Under the pieces are notes generated by a model. It made no database searches, was not told the DNA's origin, and saw only the letters and a list, made by a program, of their open reading frames with translations. The position numbers were made by a program, and so were the translations under genes. A stretch of 64,000 nt of DNA from NCBI RefSeq assembly GCF_040802235.1, contig NC_133174.1, positions 135,399,213 to 135,463,212 on the forward strand, read 5' to 3'. Of this stretch, positions 1-49,949 are shown piece after piece. Position 1 is the stretch's first letter; each line of letters starts with the position of its first letter. This DNA is from Manis javanica. Its lineage: Eukaryota > Chordata > Mammalia > Pholidota > Manidae.

Positions 1-3000
1 CTCACCTGGGCATATCATATTCAAACTGAAGAAAGCTAAAGACAAAAGGACAACTTGAAATAAGTCAGGGGATAGTGGAAGGGAGTTACCAGCAAGCAAG
101 AAGAGAGGAGAGTAAAACATTTAAAGTGTTGGAAAGGGAAAAAAACTAGAATTCTGTATCCAGTGAAACTATCCGTCAAAAGTGAAGAAGAAATAAAGAT
201 TTATCAGCCAAAGATTGAGATAATTTGTAGACAGCAGATATACCCTTGCAAGAAATGTTAGAAGTTCTGCAGAGAGAAGGAAAGTGACACAGGTCAGACA
301 CTCAAATCTACAAAAAGAAAGGAAGAGCTTTTGTGAAGGAATTAACGAAGGTAAAAATGAACTCATTTTTCTTAGTCCTAATTGAACTAATAGGTATAAT
401 GGTCTTTTCAAACCAATAATAGCAATAATGTATTTTGTGATTATAGTATATGGATAAAAGAAGTGAAATGACAGGAGAGAGAAATTGGGAATAATTTATA
501 ATAAGGTACCTGCACTATCCAGAAAGCTGTAAAATGTTATTTCAAAGTAAATTTAAATTAGTTGCAAATATACACTGCAAATTCTAGGGAAAATCACAAA
601 TTTTTTTTAATATAGTTAATATCTTAAGAGAGGAGAGAACATAGAATCATATAAAATGCTCAATTAAAACCAGAGAAAGCAGAAAAAGAGAATAAAAGAA
701 ACAAAGAACAAGTGCAATGAATAGAAAACAGTTACAAACAGAGCATATTAATCCAGCTATATCAATAATCACTTTAAATGTGAATGGTCTCAATACATGA
801 ATTAAAGGATGGAGAATGTCAAAATGGATTAAAACAGAGGACACAACTATATGTTGTCTAAAAGAAACCCACTCTAAATTTAAAGACACAACTAGATTAA
901 AAGTAAAGGGATGGTGAGAGATATACCATGCTAACACTACTCAAAAGAAAGCTGGAGTAGCTGTGTTAATTTAAGATAAAGCAGACTTCACAGCAAGGAA
1001 TAATCACAGGGCTAAAGAGGGGCATTAATAATGATAAAGAGGTCAAACCTCCAAAAAGATTAAAAAAAAATTCTTAATGTATATACAGCCAACAACAGAG
1101 TGTAAAAATACATGAGGCAGAAGTTGATAGAACCACAGGAAGAAACAGACAAATCCATTGTTGCATTTGGAGACTTCAACACCCCTCTGTCGGTAACTGA
1201 TAGAGTGATCAAGCAGAAAATCAGTAAGGGTATAGCTGAACTGAACAGCTCTATCAATCGACTCCATCTAATTGACATCTATAGACTACTTCATTCAACA
1301 GCAGGATGCAGATTTTTGTTTTTGTCAAGTTCACATGGAACATTCACCATGACAGATCACACTCTGGTCCATAACAGGTACCTTAACAAATTTGAAAGGA
1401 TATAAATCTCTCTCAAACTACAATGGAATTAAACTAGAAATCAAATAACAGATAACTGGAAAATCCCTAAATATCTGAAGATTAAACAATGTATTTCTAA
1501 ATAACACATGGATGAAAGGAGACATATCAAGAGAAATTTTAAAAAATTCTGAACTAAACGAAAAAAAAACACACAACTTGCCAAAATTTATGGGATGCAG
1601 CAAAAGCAGTGGTTAGAGATTTATATATCAGTAATGAACAGTTTGCATTTGAAATGAAAACACAATACCATATATATCAGCACCAAAAATGAGATATTTA
1701 AGCATAAATCTCACAAAAAAATATATATAGTATCTATGTGAGGAATACTAAAGTTGATTAAAGAAATCAAAGATCTAAATGGGTAGTCCATTTTCATGAA
1801 TAGGAAGGCTCAATATTGTTAAGATGTCATTTCTTCTCCATCTGATCTATAGATTATTCAATGAAATCTCAATCAAAATCCCAGCAAGTTATTTTGTGGA
1901 TATTAATAAATTGATTCTAAAGTTTACATGGGAAGGGAAAAGACTCAAAATAGCAAACACAATATTGAAGAACAGTCAGATGACATATTCTACCCAGCTT
2001 TTTTAAGACTTACTTTAAAGCTATAGTAATCAAGACAATGTGGTATTGATGAAAGAATAGAGAAAAAGACCAATGTGCATTAACAGAAAGATCAGAATTA
2101 AGAGTCATACAAATATACCCAACTGATCTTTTCCAAAGGAGCAAAGCCAATTCAATGGAGATACAATAGCTTTTTCTCAAAATGGATCAGAGACCTCAAT
2201 GTAAAACACAAAACTATAAACTTTTAGAAGATAACATAGGAGAAAAATCTAAGTGAACTTAGGTTTGGTGATGACTTTTGGGATGCAATACCAAAAGCAC
2301 AATCCACGAAAGAAAAACACTGTTAAGTTGGACCTTTTTTTAATTGAAAACTTCTCTGTGAAAGACAATGTAACATGAATGAAAAGTCAGTCCATAGACT
2401 GGGAGAAAATATTTTCAAAACATAGTCTGATAAAGGGCTGGTTTCCAAAACACACAAAGAACTTTTAAAACTCATCAATAAGAAACAACCCAATTAAAAA
2501 ATGGGCAAAAGATCTGAAAAGAGATCTTATCAAAGAAGATATGCAGATGGCAAATAAGCATATGAAAACATGTTCAACATCTGAAGTCATTAGGGAATTG
2601 CAAATTAAACCAACAATGAGATTCTACTACACACCTACTAGAATGACCAAAATTCAAAACACTGATAACACCAAATGCTTGTGAGGATGTAGATCAACAG
2701 TAATTTGCTGCTGGTGAGAATGCAAAATGGTACAGTCACTTTGGAAGACAGTTCTCAGTTTCTTACTATGCCAAACATAGTCACCCTACCAACCAGCAGT
2801 CACACTAATAGGTTATTCACCTAAATAAGTTGAAGATTTAAGTCCACACAAACTTGCACATGAATGTTTACAGCAGCTTTATGCATAATCGACAAAAACT
2901 GTAAGCAAACAAAATGTCCTTCAATAGGTGAATGGATCAACAAACCATGATATATAAAACAATGGAATATATTTCTCAACAAAATGAAATGTGCTATCAA

Positions 3001-3480
3001 ATCACAAAAAGACATGGAGGAACCTTAACTGCATTATTGCTAAGTGAAAGAGCCAATCTGAGAAGGCTCCATACTGTATGATTCCAACTATATGAGACAT
3101 TCTGTAAAGGCAAATCTATGGGGACAGTAAAAAAAAAAAATCAGTGGTTGCCAGGGGTTGAGTTGATGAATAAATAGGTGGAGCACAAGGGATCTGTAGG
3201 GTGGTGGAACCACTCTATAGGATACTGTAAAGGTGGATGCATGACATTATGCATTTGTCAAAACCCATACACTGTACAACACAAAGAGTGAACCTTGGTG
3301 TAATCTATGTGCTTTAGTTAATAATAATGTATCAATATTGGCTCATCAATGATAACAAATGTGCCACAGTAATGCAAGTTGTTAACAATCCAGAAAACTC
3401 AGGAGGAAGGTATCAGGGAACTGATATGAGAACCCTACTATCTGCTCGATTTTCCTGTAAATCTAAAACTGTTAGAAAAC
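1..3480 (+). mobile_element. Old L1 (L1M-type), sense strand, cut by window edge
   Basis: This degenerate LINE-1 has recognisable ORF2 pieces: an endonuclease fragment around 1160-1400 (GDFNTPLSVTDR, HGTFTMTDH) and a reverse-transcriptase 3' fragment around 1840-1970 (IKIPASYF, LILKFTWEGKRLKIA). Around 2470-3060 there is the typical ORF2 tail, followed by a 3' UTR. Many stops and frameshifts show it is long dead. The 5' part lies outside the window. Confidence 0.85.
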
Positions 3481-3499
3481 ATGAGGACTCTTAACAAAT

Positions 3500-4570
3500 T
3501 TAAAATATCTAGTTCAAAGGAGAGGTCACAGGGAGGTGAAATTGTCAGAGAAAGTGTCATGACAGAAGTGAAGCTCTAGCTGTGTCCTAGAGGGTACACA
3601 GGATTTCTAGAGTTGTCAAGGACAAAGAGCATTTCAGCTGGGATTGAGCATGAAAAAGACTCAGAGGGCTCAAATTGCAAAAGAGCAGGAAGCAACACGG
3701 TAAAAATCAATGCAAAGACAACAGGCAGCAATATAATGGAAGTGAGGGGCCAAAGTAGGCTAGAGATGCTGCAGCCTTATTCCAATATCATTCAAATAGA
3801 GGCATGGCAACAGACTTGACCCGAATTGGGTCCTCGGGATATATTCATTCATTTGTTAATTCAAATAAGTATTTAGTAAGCACCTGCTCTGTTCCAAACA
3901 CTGTGGTAGGTGCTGGGGACAAGCAGTGAATAAAAGAAACAAAAATCTTCGTTCTCACTGAGCTTACATTCCAATGAGAACAGACAGACAGAAACTGCCT
4001 GGTATTTTCAAGACAGAGCAAGGAAGCCAGTATGGCTGGAATGGAGTGATGGAGGAGGGAGGCAGAAGGTGAGATTAAGGAGATAACAAAGGGCAGTGTG
4101 TGCAGGGCACTGAGGCCAGAATAAATAAGGACTTTGGCTTTTACCCTGAAGCATTTAGGGAACAACTGGAAGGTTTTGAGTGGCAGAGTGACTTGACTGA
4201 CACCTGAATAGGGTCACTTTCTGTGTTGAGAATAAACACAGGATAAGAGTGGCTGCAGCGAGATCAGCTAACTTGTTGCAAGAGCCCAGGTAAGAGAGAA
4301 TAGACCATGGTTTTAGCAGTACAAGTAGGGAGAAATAGATTGTGGATTCTGAAAGGATTTGCTAATGGATTAGATGTGTGAGAGAAAGAGAGGTTCAAAA
4401 TGACTCAGTTTTAGGCCTGAACAACTAACTCCAAGAAGGGGTTGCCAGTGACGGAGAGAGAGAAGAGTACGGGAGGAGAAGGTTCACGAACAGGATGAGC
4501 CCATGTCTGACCTGAGCTGTCTTGAAAGAGGGCATTTTGAGAACTAAAGATCAGAGCAAGGCCTGGATGC
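3500..4570 (+). repeat. Ancient mammalian interspersed repeat, family not assigned
   Basis: The segment contains phrases common to an old dispersed mammalian repeat: AAGGACTTTGGCTTTTACCC, GTTTTGAGTGGCAGAGTGAC and GATTTGCTAATGGATTAGAT. Related copies appear at about 19090-19510 and 54360-55800. I cannot name the family with confidence. Confidence 0.55.
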
Positions 4571-4859
4571 AGAGTTAAGTGAGCAAGACTAAGTCACAGT
4601 ACATACAGCTAGTGAGAATAGGCATGTATTCATTCATCAAACAGTTCCTCAACCACTTTGAATGTGCCAGGGACACAAAGATAAATAAGACATCTTTCCT
4701 GCCCAGAAGGAACTCACAGTCCAGTGAGGGAAACAGAAATATAAGTAATTCAGGCACATTATTACATATCATAGGAGAGGTACTCAACACTTACTGAGTC
4801 CCAGCTATATGCTAAGCAGCATGGTGAGAAGCAGGAGGCCATGTACAAAGTCCTGTAAG

Positions 4860-5260
4860 AGAAAAAGAAACATTCTTGCAAAGGTTCATAAAAACATTCA
4901 CCAGGGTTTTCACCAAAATGTGCCATCAGTGAGTTGGGAGTAACAGACTCCCATCACTAGTGAAATATATCAGTAAAATCTATGGAATACTCAGAAGCAA
5001 TTAGAAGCAAAAAACTAGGTGTACACACAATGTGGATATAGCTCAAGACCTAGTGTGGAGTGAAGGCAGTGAGAAACTAATTTGCAGTCCAATATCATCT
5101 CTGTAAATGTAAAAGGTATACACAAAACATTGCATGTCTCAAATTGTCAAGGATCTATATCAAATACATTGCAGTTGGTGTCTAGAAAAAGAATCAGAGT
5201 GGGAATTGAGAAAGATGAGGAAAAATAATATAAACAATATAAAGTAATATAAATAAGAGG
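4860..5260 (+). mobile_element. Probable L1/HAL1 3' end fragment
   Basis: TCTATGGAATACTCAGAAGC followed by an A-rich, TGCATGT-containing stretch and AGTGGGAATTGAG resembles the degraded tail of old L1 or HAL1 elements. The match is by eye and weak. Confidence 0.35.
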
Positions 5261-6880
5261 GCGCCTGGCAGAGACTGAAGATGACAACGTGCTGAGAATT
5301 GAGGAGCAAAGTTAACTCAACTCTCTGCACCTGAGATAAAATAACTAGCTAATAGGAATCCATCTGGTAACCCTAAGGAGAAGGTATTTCTGGGGGCCAG
5401 GAAGCATGTGTAGAGACATGAAGGCATGAAAGTGCATCACAGGTTCAGGGAACAGGACCAGGTTTGGTGTGACTTGTAGTGGTTGTGAAGACCTGATAAT
5501 ATTTGAAAGCCCTCCGTAAACTGAGCAACACCCTACACGTGGAAGCTATAATCATTCTAACCAATCGGTCCCCTTTTACTACATTGAGGTTAAAGGGCAT
5601 ACGCCGCTCCCATCCAGTCTAAGGTGAGATTTCTTTCAGCCCTACTGGAGTCTTTGAATCCCATGACTCCTCCAGACAAGCTAGTCCAGTGGAATATTCC
5701 GTTTACTGTGGCCTTAAGGAATGCTGCCCTTGATCTGCTGCTTTAAATATGGAGCACCACCAGCAGCAACACAACTGCTCTGGCTAAGGATGGAGTAGGA
5801 AGGGAACTGGAGGTCCAAGGATGCCTCTCATTCTAGGGCACGTGCCTAGGGGAGTTCACCCCACAGCGAGCAACTCAGTGCTGCCAATTAACTCTCATTG
5901 GTCACATTCCAGCTGGAGTCACTTCCCAGCTCTGACCAACCCACACCCCCACCCTAGACTGGGTCCTGTCCCATTATCATAGGTGTACCCATTCCATTCT
6001 TCATAGCGCTTAATACAGTTGCAACTCCACCTTTCCTGATCATTTGATTTATGTTCATCTATGCCTCTAGGTTTCAAGTTCAATGCTAGCAGTATTTTTT
6101 CTTTCTTTTTTTTCCTTCACTAGTGTTTCACCAGCAATTAGTATAGTGAATGGCGTATGGTAGGGACTCCATAAACTTCTTAGTGGGATACAAGCCTTCC
6201 AAAAGAAACCTAGATCATGGTGGATACAAGCACTGTGCAGAAGCTGAAATGAGAAATAGTTGGGGGTTGTTCTGCGGAGGGTAATGGGAGAGCTGCAAGG
6301 AATAGGAGCATGAGCCCCTGTACATAAGTCACCTGACTGTTACAGACATGCCCATATCGCCCTCCGGGTACATACCATCTGGTATTATCTGGTAGTTAAT
6401 ACAGTAGAGATGAAATGGTAGGGAAATAAACGGTAAAGAAATTAACAAGTGTTGACCGCCTTCTTTTTTTTTTAACTTATGTTAAGTAAAAGTATTAAAC
6501 TGAGTAGAGGGAAGGAAAGTATATGGGTCATTGCCGGGTGTGAGGGCGGACTAACATTTCCAGAGGTCCTGACACAATGCACTGTCCCTCAGAGGACACA
6601 GGATGTATGCGCGACAGCCCAAAATCTCTTGAGGGGGGGTGGCGTTACTCTCACCTTCTGCTTCAAAAGGTCACACAAGCCTGGCTCACCGTGGTTGCCA
6701 CTGTTACTAGTTCAAAGTCTTCAGTCTAATTCTTCACCTTTATTCTTGACCCCACTCCACCTTCAGCTTAATCGGACTCTGCCCCATTTACAAAAAAAGA
6801 CCCTCCAACCCAACCCAGCCCGGACTCGGATAAGTGAATACACTTGACTGCTGCAGAAGGCCCCTTCCCACGCCTCCACC
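5261..6880. other. Upstream intergenic sequence, nothing assigned
   Basis: About 1.6 kb of mixed-composition sequence separates the repeats from the CpG island. I see no convincing exon, RNA gene or young repeat. G+C rises from about 6500 onward. In human FMR1 a methylation boundary lies within roughly a kilobase upstream of the CGG tract, so an equivalent is expected here but cannot be read from sequence. Confidence 0.5.
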
Positions 6881-7055
6881 TGCCCTCTACAGGAACGAGG
6901 GTCCTGGCCCTCGCCAAGCGACGCGAAGAGGGGAGACTCCCGGCAGCAGCGCAACCTGTCACCGCCCTTCCCGCCTTCCCGCTCTCCGCAGAGCCCGCGC
7001 ACGCTGAGCCCGCGCACCCTACGTGCGGCCCGGCCTCACGGCCGCCTGCCAGCAA

Positions 7056-7067
7056 CGCGCACGCGCG
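7056..7067. promoter_or_regulatory. NRF1 (alpha-PAL) binding site
   Basis: The sequence CGCGCACGCGCG fits the NRF1 consensus YGCGCAYGCGCR exactly. NRF1 is an established activator of the human FMR1 promoter. The site lies about 130 bases upstream of the inferred start. Confidence 0.7.
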
Positions 7068-7139
7068 CGCTCCAGGGCCCGCGAGGAGAAAGAGGGCGGG
7101 GCCGAAGGGCCAGCCCGCGGGGGGAGGGGCGGCGTCGGT

Positions 7140-7145
7140 CACGTG
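7140..7145. promoter_or_regulatory. E-box CACGTG (USF-type)
   Basis: CACGTG occurs in GGTCACGTGACGC, a palindromic USF site. An equivalent site is footprinted in the human FMR1 promoter and contains a CpG, so it is methylation-sensitive. Confidence 0.7.
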
Positions 7146-7189
7146 ACGCAGATTCACTGTTTACACGCGGAGCGGCCGAGCTTTCGGCC

Positions 7190-7410
7190 TCAGTCAGGCG
7201 CTCGGCTCTGTTTCGGTTTCACTTCCGGTGAGGGGCCGCCTCGGAACGGGCGGCGAGCCGACGGCGAGTGCGGGCGGCGGCGGTGACGACGGCGCCGCTG
7301 CCGGGGGGCGTGCGGGAGCGCGGCGGCGGCGGCGGCGGCGGCTGGGCCTCGAGCGCCCGCAGCCCACCTCTCGGGGGCGGGCTCCCGGCGGGAGCAGGGC
7401 CGACGAAAAG
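7190..7410 (+). other. FMR1: FMR1 5' untranslated region (inferred start)
   Basis: The start is placed at about 7190 (CTCAGTCAGGCGCTC) by resemblance to the human transcript start, about 130 bases before the CGG tract. The leader contains the CGG tract, an ACG near-cognate start at 7286 used by the known poly-glycine frame, and no AUG before the FMRP start. It is almost wholly G+C. No transcript data are available here, so the 5' end is inferred. Confidence 0.75.
7321..7341 (+). repeat. FMR1 CGG repeat, seven pure units
   Basis: Seven uninterrupted CGG units follow GGGAGCG and precede CTGGGCCTCGAGC, the same flanks as the human fragile X repeat. There is no AGG interruption. Human alleles usually carry about 30 units with AGGs every 9-10; expansion above 200 silences the gene. 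A second G/C-rich triplet cluster (GGCGGCGGCGG) lies at 7274-7283. Confidence 0.95.
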
Positions 7411-45313
<37,903 letters not shown>

Positions 45314-47071
45314 ATTGCATAATTCTGAAGTTGTATTTCCTATATCATTTCCATAATTCTTATTCCATATTAGAAACTTTGTTAGGCCAAAGACAAATAG
45401 TAGGCAGGATGGCACAGGGCATGAAATGAACACAAATTCTGTTAAGGTTTTTATTTTTTTGGTATTGGCCATAAGCAACAATTTTCAGATTTGCACAAAA
45501 AAGATACCTTGAAATTTTGAAACATTGCTTTTAAGTACACTTAGAACTTCAGGATAGGATTTTAGTTTGTTTTATTTTTTAAAGGACCAAACAGTGATAC
45601 TGTTTGTTAACTTAGACCATTTTCCTACTTTGGGTTATAACTCACTGGTACATTACAGTTTTTCTGAATAAATAGCATTTATGGTAATCATATTAGACTT
45701 CTGTTTCCAATCTCAGAAGTTCATGAAATACTCTATCATTTCATGTCCTGTGTCACTTTATGTTCTGGTCCACTTTTCCAGTATTTTAGTGGACTTGGAG
45801 ATGTGTGTGATGTGACGTTTGTCATTTTCAATAGCAAAAAAAAAAAAAAGTTGTATGATCTGTGCCTTTTTTATATCTTGGCAGGTAGGAATATTATATT
45901 TGGATGCAGAGTTCAGGGAAGATAAGTTGGAAACACTAAATGTTAAAGATGTAGCAAACCCTGTCAAACATTAGTACTTTATAGGATGCATGCTTTCCAT
46001 ATTTTTTTCCTTACAATGAACATCAGGTTAGGCAGTATAAAGAATAGGGCTTATTTTTGTTTTTGTTTTGTTGCACTGAAGTTGGACGAATAGTGTTATT
46101 GAGAGGGATTTGTAATTTTTCTGTAGAGACAGGAGAAGAACTATCTTTTCATTTGCAAGAGGCTAAAATGTTTTCAGCTGGGAACAAATCTTCCTGGTCG
46201 AAAGTTAGTAGGATATGCCTGCTCTTTGGCCTGATGACCAGTTTTAACTTAGGGCTTTTTTAATTTTCTCCCCAAGTTTTGTGAGGTTTTTCATATTTCA
46301 TATTTTGATTTCCAGCTTATTTTGTGGTGATGGGAAGGTCATTTCCATGTGTGCATAAAGATCCTGTGAAGTACAGGTACTTTATCTAAGAAACATTGGA
46401 AGCAGGTTAAATGTCTTGTAAACTTTGCAATATTAGGTCTAATGTATAAGCAGAGTTGGAAAGCAAACTAGGATTGGTTATCAAATAATACCTTTTTTTA
46501 ATTTTTTTTTAATTTTTTGACATGTTGAGTTTTGAGTCTTCTTTTTTTAAAATGAATGAAATTTACTAAGGAAAAATATGTGAAGGACCTTCACTCTAAG
46601 ATGTTATATTTTTCTTAAAAAATAACCCCCAAGTTGGGGTACCACTGAATCTGTACAGAGCCGTACAAACCGAAGTTCTGCCTCTGATGTGTATTGTGAG
46701 TTTGTTTCTTTGAATTTTCATTTCATAGTTACTTTTCCTTGCATACAAATAAGCATATAAAGTGGCAGCAAACTGCACATGATTTCAAGAACATTAAAAA
46801 AATCTTTTAAAAGTATTGCCAAACATTAATGTTGATTTCTAGTTATTTATTCTGGGAATGTATAGTATTGAAAACAGAAATTGGTACCTTGCACACATCA
46901 TCTGTAAGCTGTTTGGTTTAAAATACTGTAGATAATTAACCAAGGTAGAATGACCTTGTAATGTAACTGCTCTTGGGCAATATTCTCTGTACATATTAGC
47001 GACAACAGATTGGATTTTATGTTGACATTTGTTTGGTTATAGTGCAATATATTTTGTATGCAAGCAGTTTC

Positions 47072-47077
47072 AATAAA
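47072..47077 (+). terminator. Poly(A) signal AATAAA, FMR1
   Basis: AATAAA sits in TTTCAATAAAGTTTGATC, followed by T- and GT-rich sequence. It is a likely alternative polyadenylation site about 1.76 kb after the stop codon. Confidence 0.65.
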
Positions 47078-47511
47078 GTTTGATCTTCCTCTGCTAAATT
47101 GATGTTAATGCAATCCTTACAAATGATTGCTTTTAAAACTTTAAGATAGGAAAAGAAATCTATAGAAAGTGTTCTGTTAAAAAAGTGTAACTGTTACCAT
47201 TGGAAATTTCACATGTTATAGGAAGTTAGCCGTTACCTACCAACTTTCAAGAACTTGATCTTGTTTAATAAGGTGAAAAAAATCAACAAAATGGTACAAA
47301 AGCACTTTGTGCCATAAAATATGCACTAAGTCTCTTTTTTACAAAGGCTGAATTCAGCAGGGCGCTAACTTGCTTAAGTGTGAATTACTAACTTCTAAAA
47401 CTGTAATTTGATTCACCATGTTTTCAAATGGAGTTGGAGTTGATTCATATTACAATACTTGTGTGCTAAACGTGTATGTTTTTCGGTTCAAAGTCATGTT
47501 TTTAAAATCTT

Positions 47512-47517
47512 ATTAAA
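47512..47517 (+). terminator. Distal poly(A) signal ATTAAA, FMR1
   Basis: ATTAAA occurs in ATCTTATTAAAGTTTC, and an A-rich run begins about 6 bases later. Its position gives a 3' UTR of about 2.2 kb, the size I recall for the long human transcript. The early AATAAA at 45667 could produce a much shorter form. Confidence 0.6.
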
Positions 47518-47535
47518 GTTTCAAAAAATCTTAAG

Positions 47536-49800
47536 ATTGTTTATCTAGATGTAAATTTTTATTAAAAAGTTGCACTTATGAAAAAGCAAAAAATTAGTCT
47601 GACAGATGTTTGCTCTTGGTCTTAAATTTCTAAGTATAACAAAAAGTATATAAAATATGTGGGGGAAAAGTTATTTATCATGTGAAGCATATATATATAT
47701 GCCTTGCAAGTAATCTTTTATGTGTCCTTCAAAGGCAAAAATAATTCTCCATATTTCCAGTTATAAGATTTTAGCACATTAATTACATAGAGTGCCAATA
47801 AACCATACTAAACACATACTCCTGTCTGTGCACACATAAACATACCCTGCCATTTGGAAAATATTTAAATGTGTATAGTTTAAAAAGGCAGAAAAGTCTT
47901 ACAATATCAATATCTCTGTAATTAAATAAATGTCAGGTCTGTAGGTAGAATGTACCTGAATTGGCTGTTGTGGTCTCTTCACGGAACTCTGGCACAGGCC
48001 TAGAAAAGAGGGTAGAAGTGGAGAGGTGACTAAAGTTCTACCCAGTGTTAGACTCCAAAATGCTCCAATGATGCATAAAAGTCTTGTCTACATTGATGTG
48101 TTGTTTTTGGTTTTTGCCCCTCACCTCCTTTCTGGTACTTTTCTGGTTGTCTGCTATCATTCTGTCTGGTTCCGAGCTCTTCCAGAGCCAAAAGAACTGA
48201 GCACAGTCTATTGGAGGTGGCAAGTAGATGACAATCCTTGAGTAATTTGCTTGCATTTTCCTAGTTTCATGGTGGTTTTCAGTGCCACACATGAACAGCC
48301 TAGTCTGTTGGCAGTAGCAGGTTTGAGACTCAACTTGGCTTGCTCAGAGCCATATTTCTCTCATCTGATCATGATCTTAGAGCTCTTGATGTTTAGGAAT
48401 ATGGTGCCTTTAGAGGCAGTGTATTGGTTTGATCCCTATTGGACCAGTTTGTTTGATGGCCATAAGCAGCATCTTTCCCTCATGACCCTCTAATGCCTCT
48501 GCTAACCAGTTATTCTAAAATAACCATTACCAGATTCTAGTCTTGATTGTTCAGAAAGCTTAACAGATACCAGAGCATAAGTCATGAGCTTCTTTTCTTC
48601 TGTGTGTTCAGTGGGGATATTTAGAATTTTTCTTTATGTTTCTCTCAGAGGTTTCCATGAAGAAACCGGCCATTTTTTATGCTAAGGAGTTTTATCTTAA
48701 TGGGAGAGGCATTAAAAGTCTGCAAGTTGCACTTGCTAAACGATTAAAGACTAAGCTTCAAAATTGAGTGTTTAAGGGTCTTTCCACCAATTTCTGTGTA
48801 TCATGCACTTGATTGCAGGGGTAGGTTGAGGACTGAAGGAAGGTTTAAGTGTCATCAGAGGATGGTCACAGAGTCCTGGTCATTAGGGGTGTTGTTATTC
48901 AGTTGTCATACAGAGCTTGCATGGCTTATGCTGAGAGGGAAAGACGAATGCCAGTGTTACTTGTTAAAGTTCTTTTGGTAAATACTAATGCATCTTTGAC
49001 AGATTTCCCCGGAGATCAAAACCTGTAAGTTATTGCATCAAAGAACAGAGTAGTACCATTGCTTAAAGAATATATACTACTAAAAGCTGCAAGTGTAACA
49101 TAGATCCCACATGGTATACAGGGACATACGGAATTCTGCTGTGAGAAGCGAAGATTCATAAGGTACATTCCACAGTTGACCAGGGCAGAGAATGTCTCTG
49201 TGATAATTTGGTCCAGTTATTTTCACCTCTAGGTTTCGGTTTCTTCATGGTTTAAATAAATGGTTGCTAGGGTGGCCAAACTCCAAAGTTTCATACACAT
49301 TCATAAGGTGTTCATGTTTTGTATGGAGAAAGCTACAGAGTGTATTAATGGACCACCCACTTGATTTCATCTGTTTCTCATTGAATATTGACCATTCGCT
49401 CTATTCACAAGCTTCTTGGGGATTCAGAGATAATATTTCAGGCCTTCAAGAAGCTCAGTGTCAAGTGGGAGAGTTTAATATGTCGATGGGCAGTTCTAGC
49501 ATATGGTACGGGAAGTGCAAAGATGCACAGGTTGGGCTAGGAGCACAGAAACAACCCAGATCGAGGTGGCATGGAGCCAGTAAAAGGTTTATTGGGTGGA
49601 GTGAAATTTTACCTAAGGAAGACAGATTGGAGGCATTAGCCAGGAGTAAAGGGGCTGGCAGCATTGATATAGGCATAAAAGTCTCGTGTTCAGGAAGCTT
49701 ACAAAAGTTGAGTGTGGCTAGGACAATATGAGATAACTGACATGGAAGACATGAGGTTGAACTTCGGGGAGCCCTTGAGGTTTTTTAAATGATCAGATTT
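47536..49800. other. Downstream intergenic sequence, nothing assigned
   Basis: AT-rich at first, with a short AT run near 47686-47700, then mixed. I see no exon or RNA gene. A stretch near 49380-49500 (ending CAAGAAGCTCAGTGTCAAGT) resembles old repeat sequence. Confidence 0.5.
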
Positions 49801-49949
49801 CCACTTAAGGGTGGAGGGACAGATAGATTTTCCCCATGACTTGCAGCTCTTTCAAGTTACCTAGTAACCAGCTAGCAAGAGGCACTGGACTGAAATCCAA
49901 CTTCCTGGAGGCTCCTCTGTCCCACAGTCTAAATCCAGCTTCCCACAAG

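Larger units (their letters stand above)
45314..47535 (+). other. FMR1: FMR1 3' untranslated region
   Basis: This AT-rich stretch of about 2.2 kb follows the stop codon. Its length fits the known 3' UTR, and the end (ATTAAAGTTTC) resembles what I remember of the human transcript end. Possible poly(A) signals are AATAAA at 45667 and 47072 and ATTAAA at 47512. No interspersed repeat is recognised inside it, unlike the flanks, which suggests constraint. The exact 3' end is inferred. Confidence 0.8.

Noticed and set aside
6479-7146. Open frames in and just upstream of the CpG island on both strands
   Set aside because: Explained by high G+C; they overlap the promoter and show no protein resemblance.
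49264-49731. 155-codon plus-strand frame
   Set aside because: No domain, signal or family resemblance, and part of it overlaps old-repeat-like sequence.
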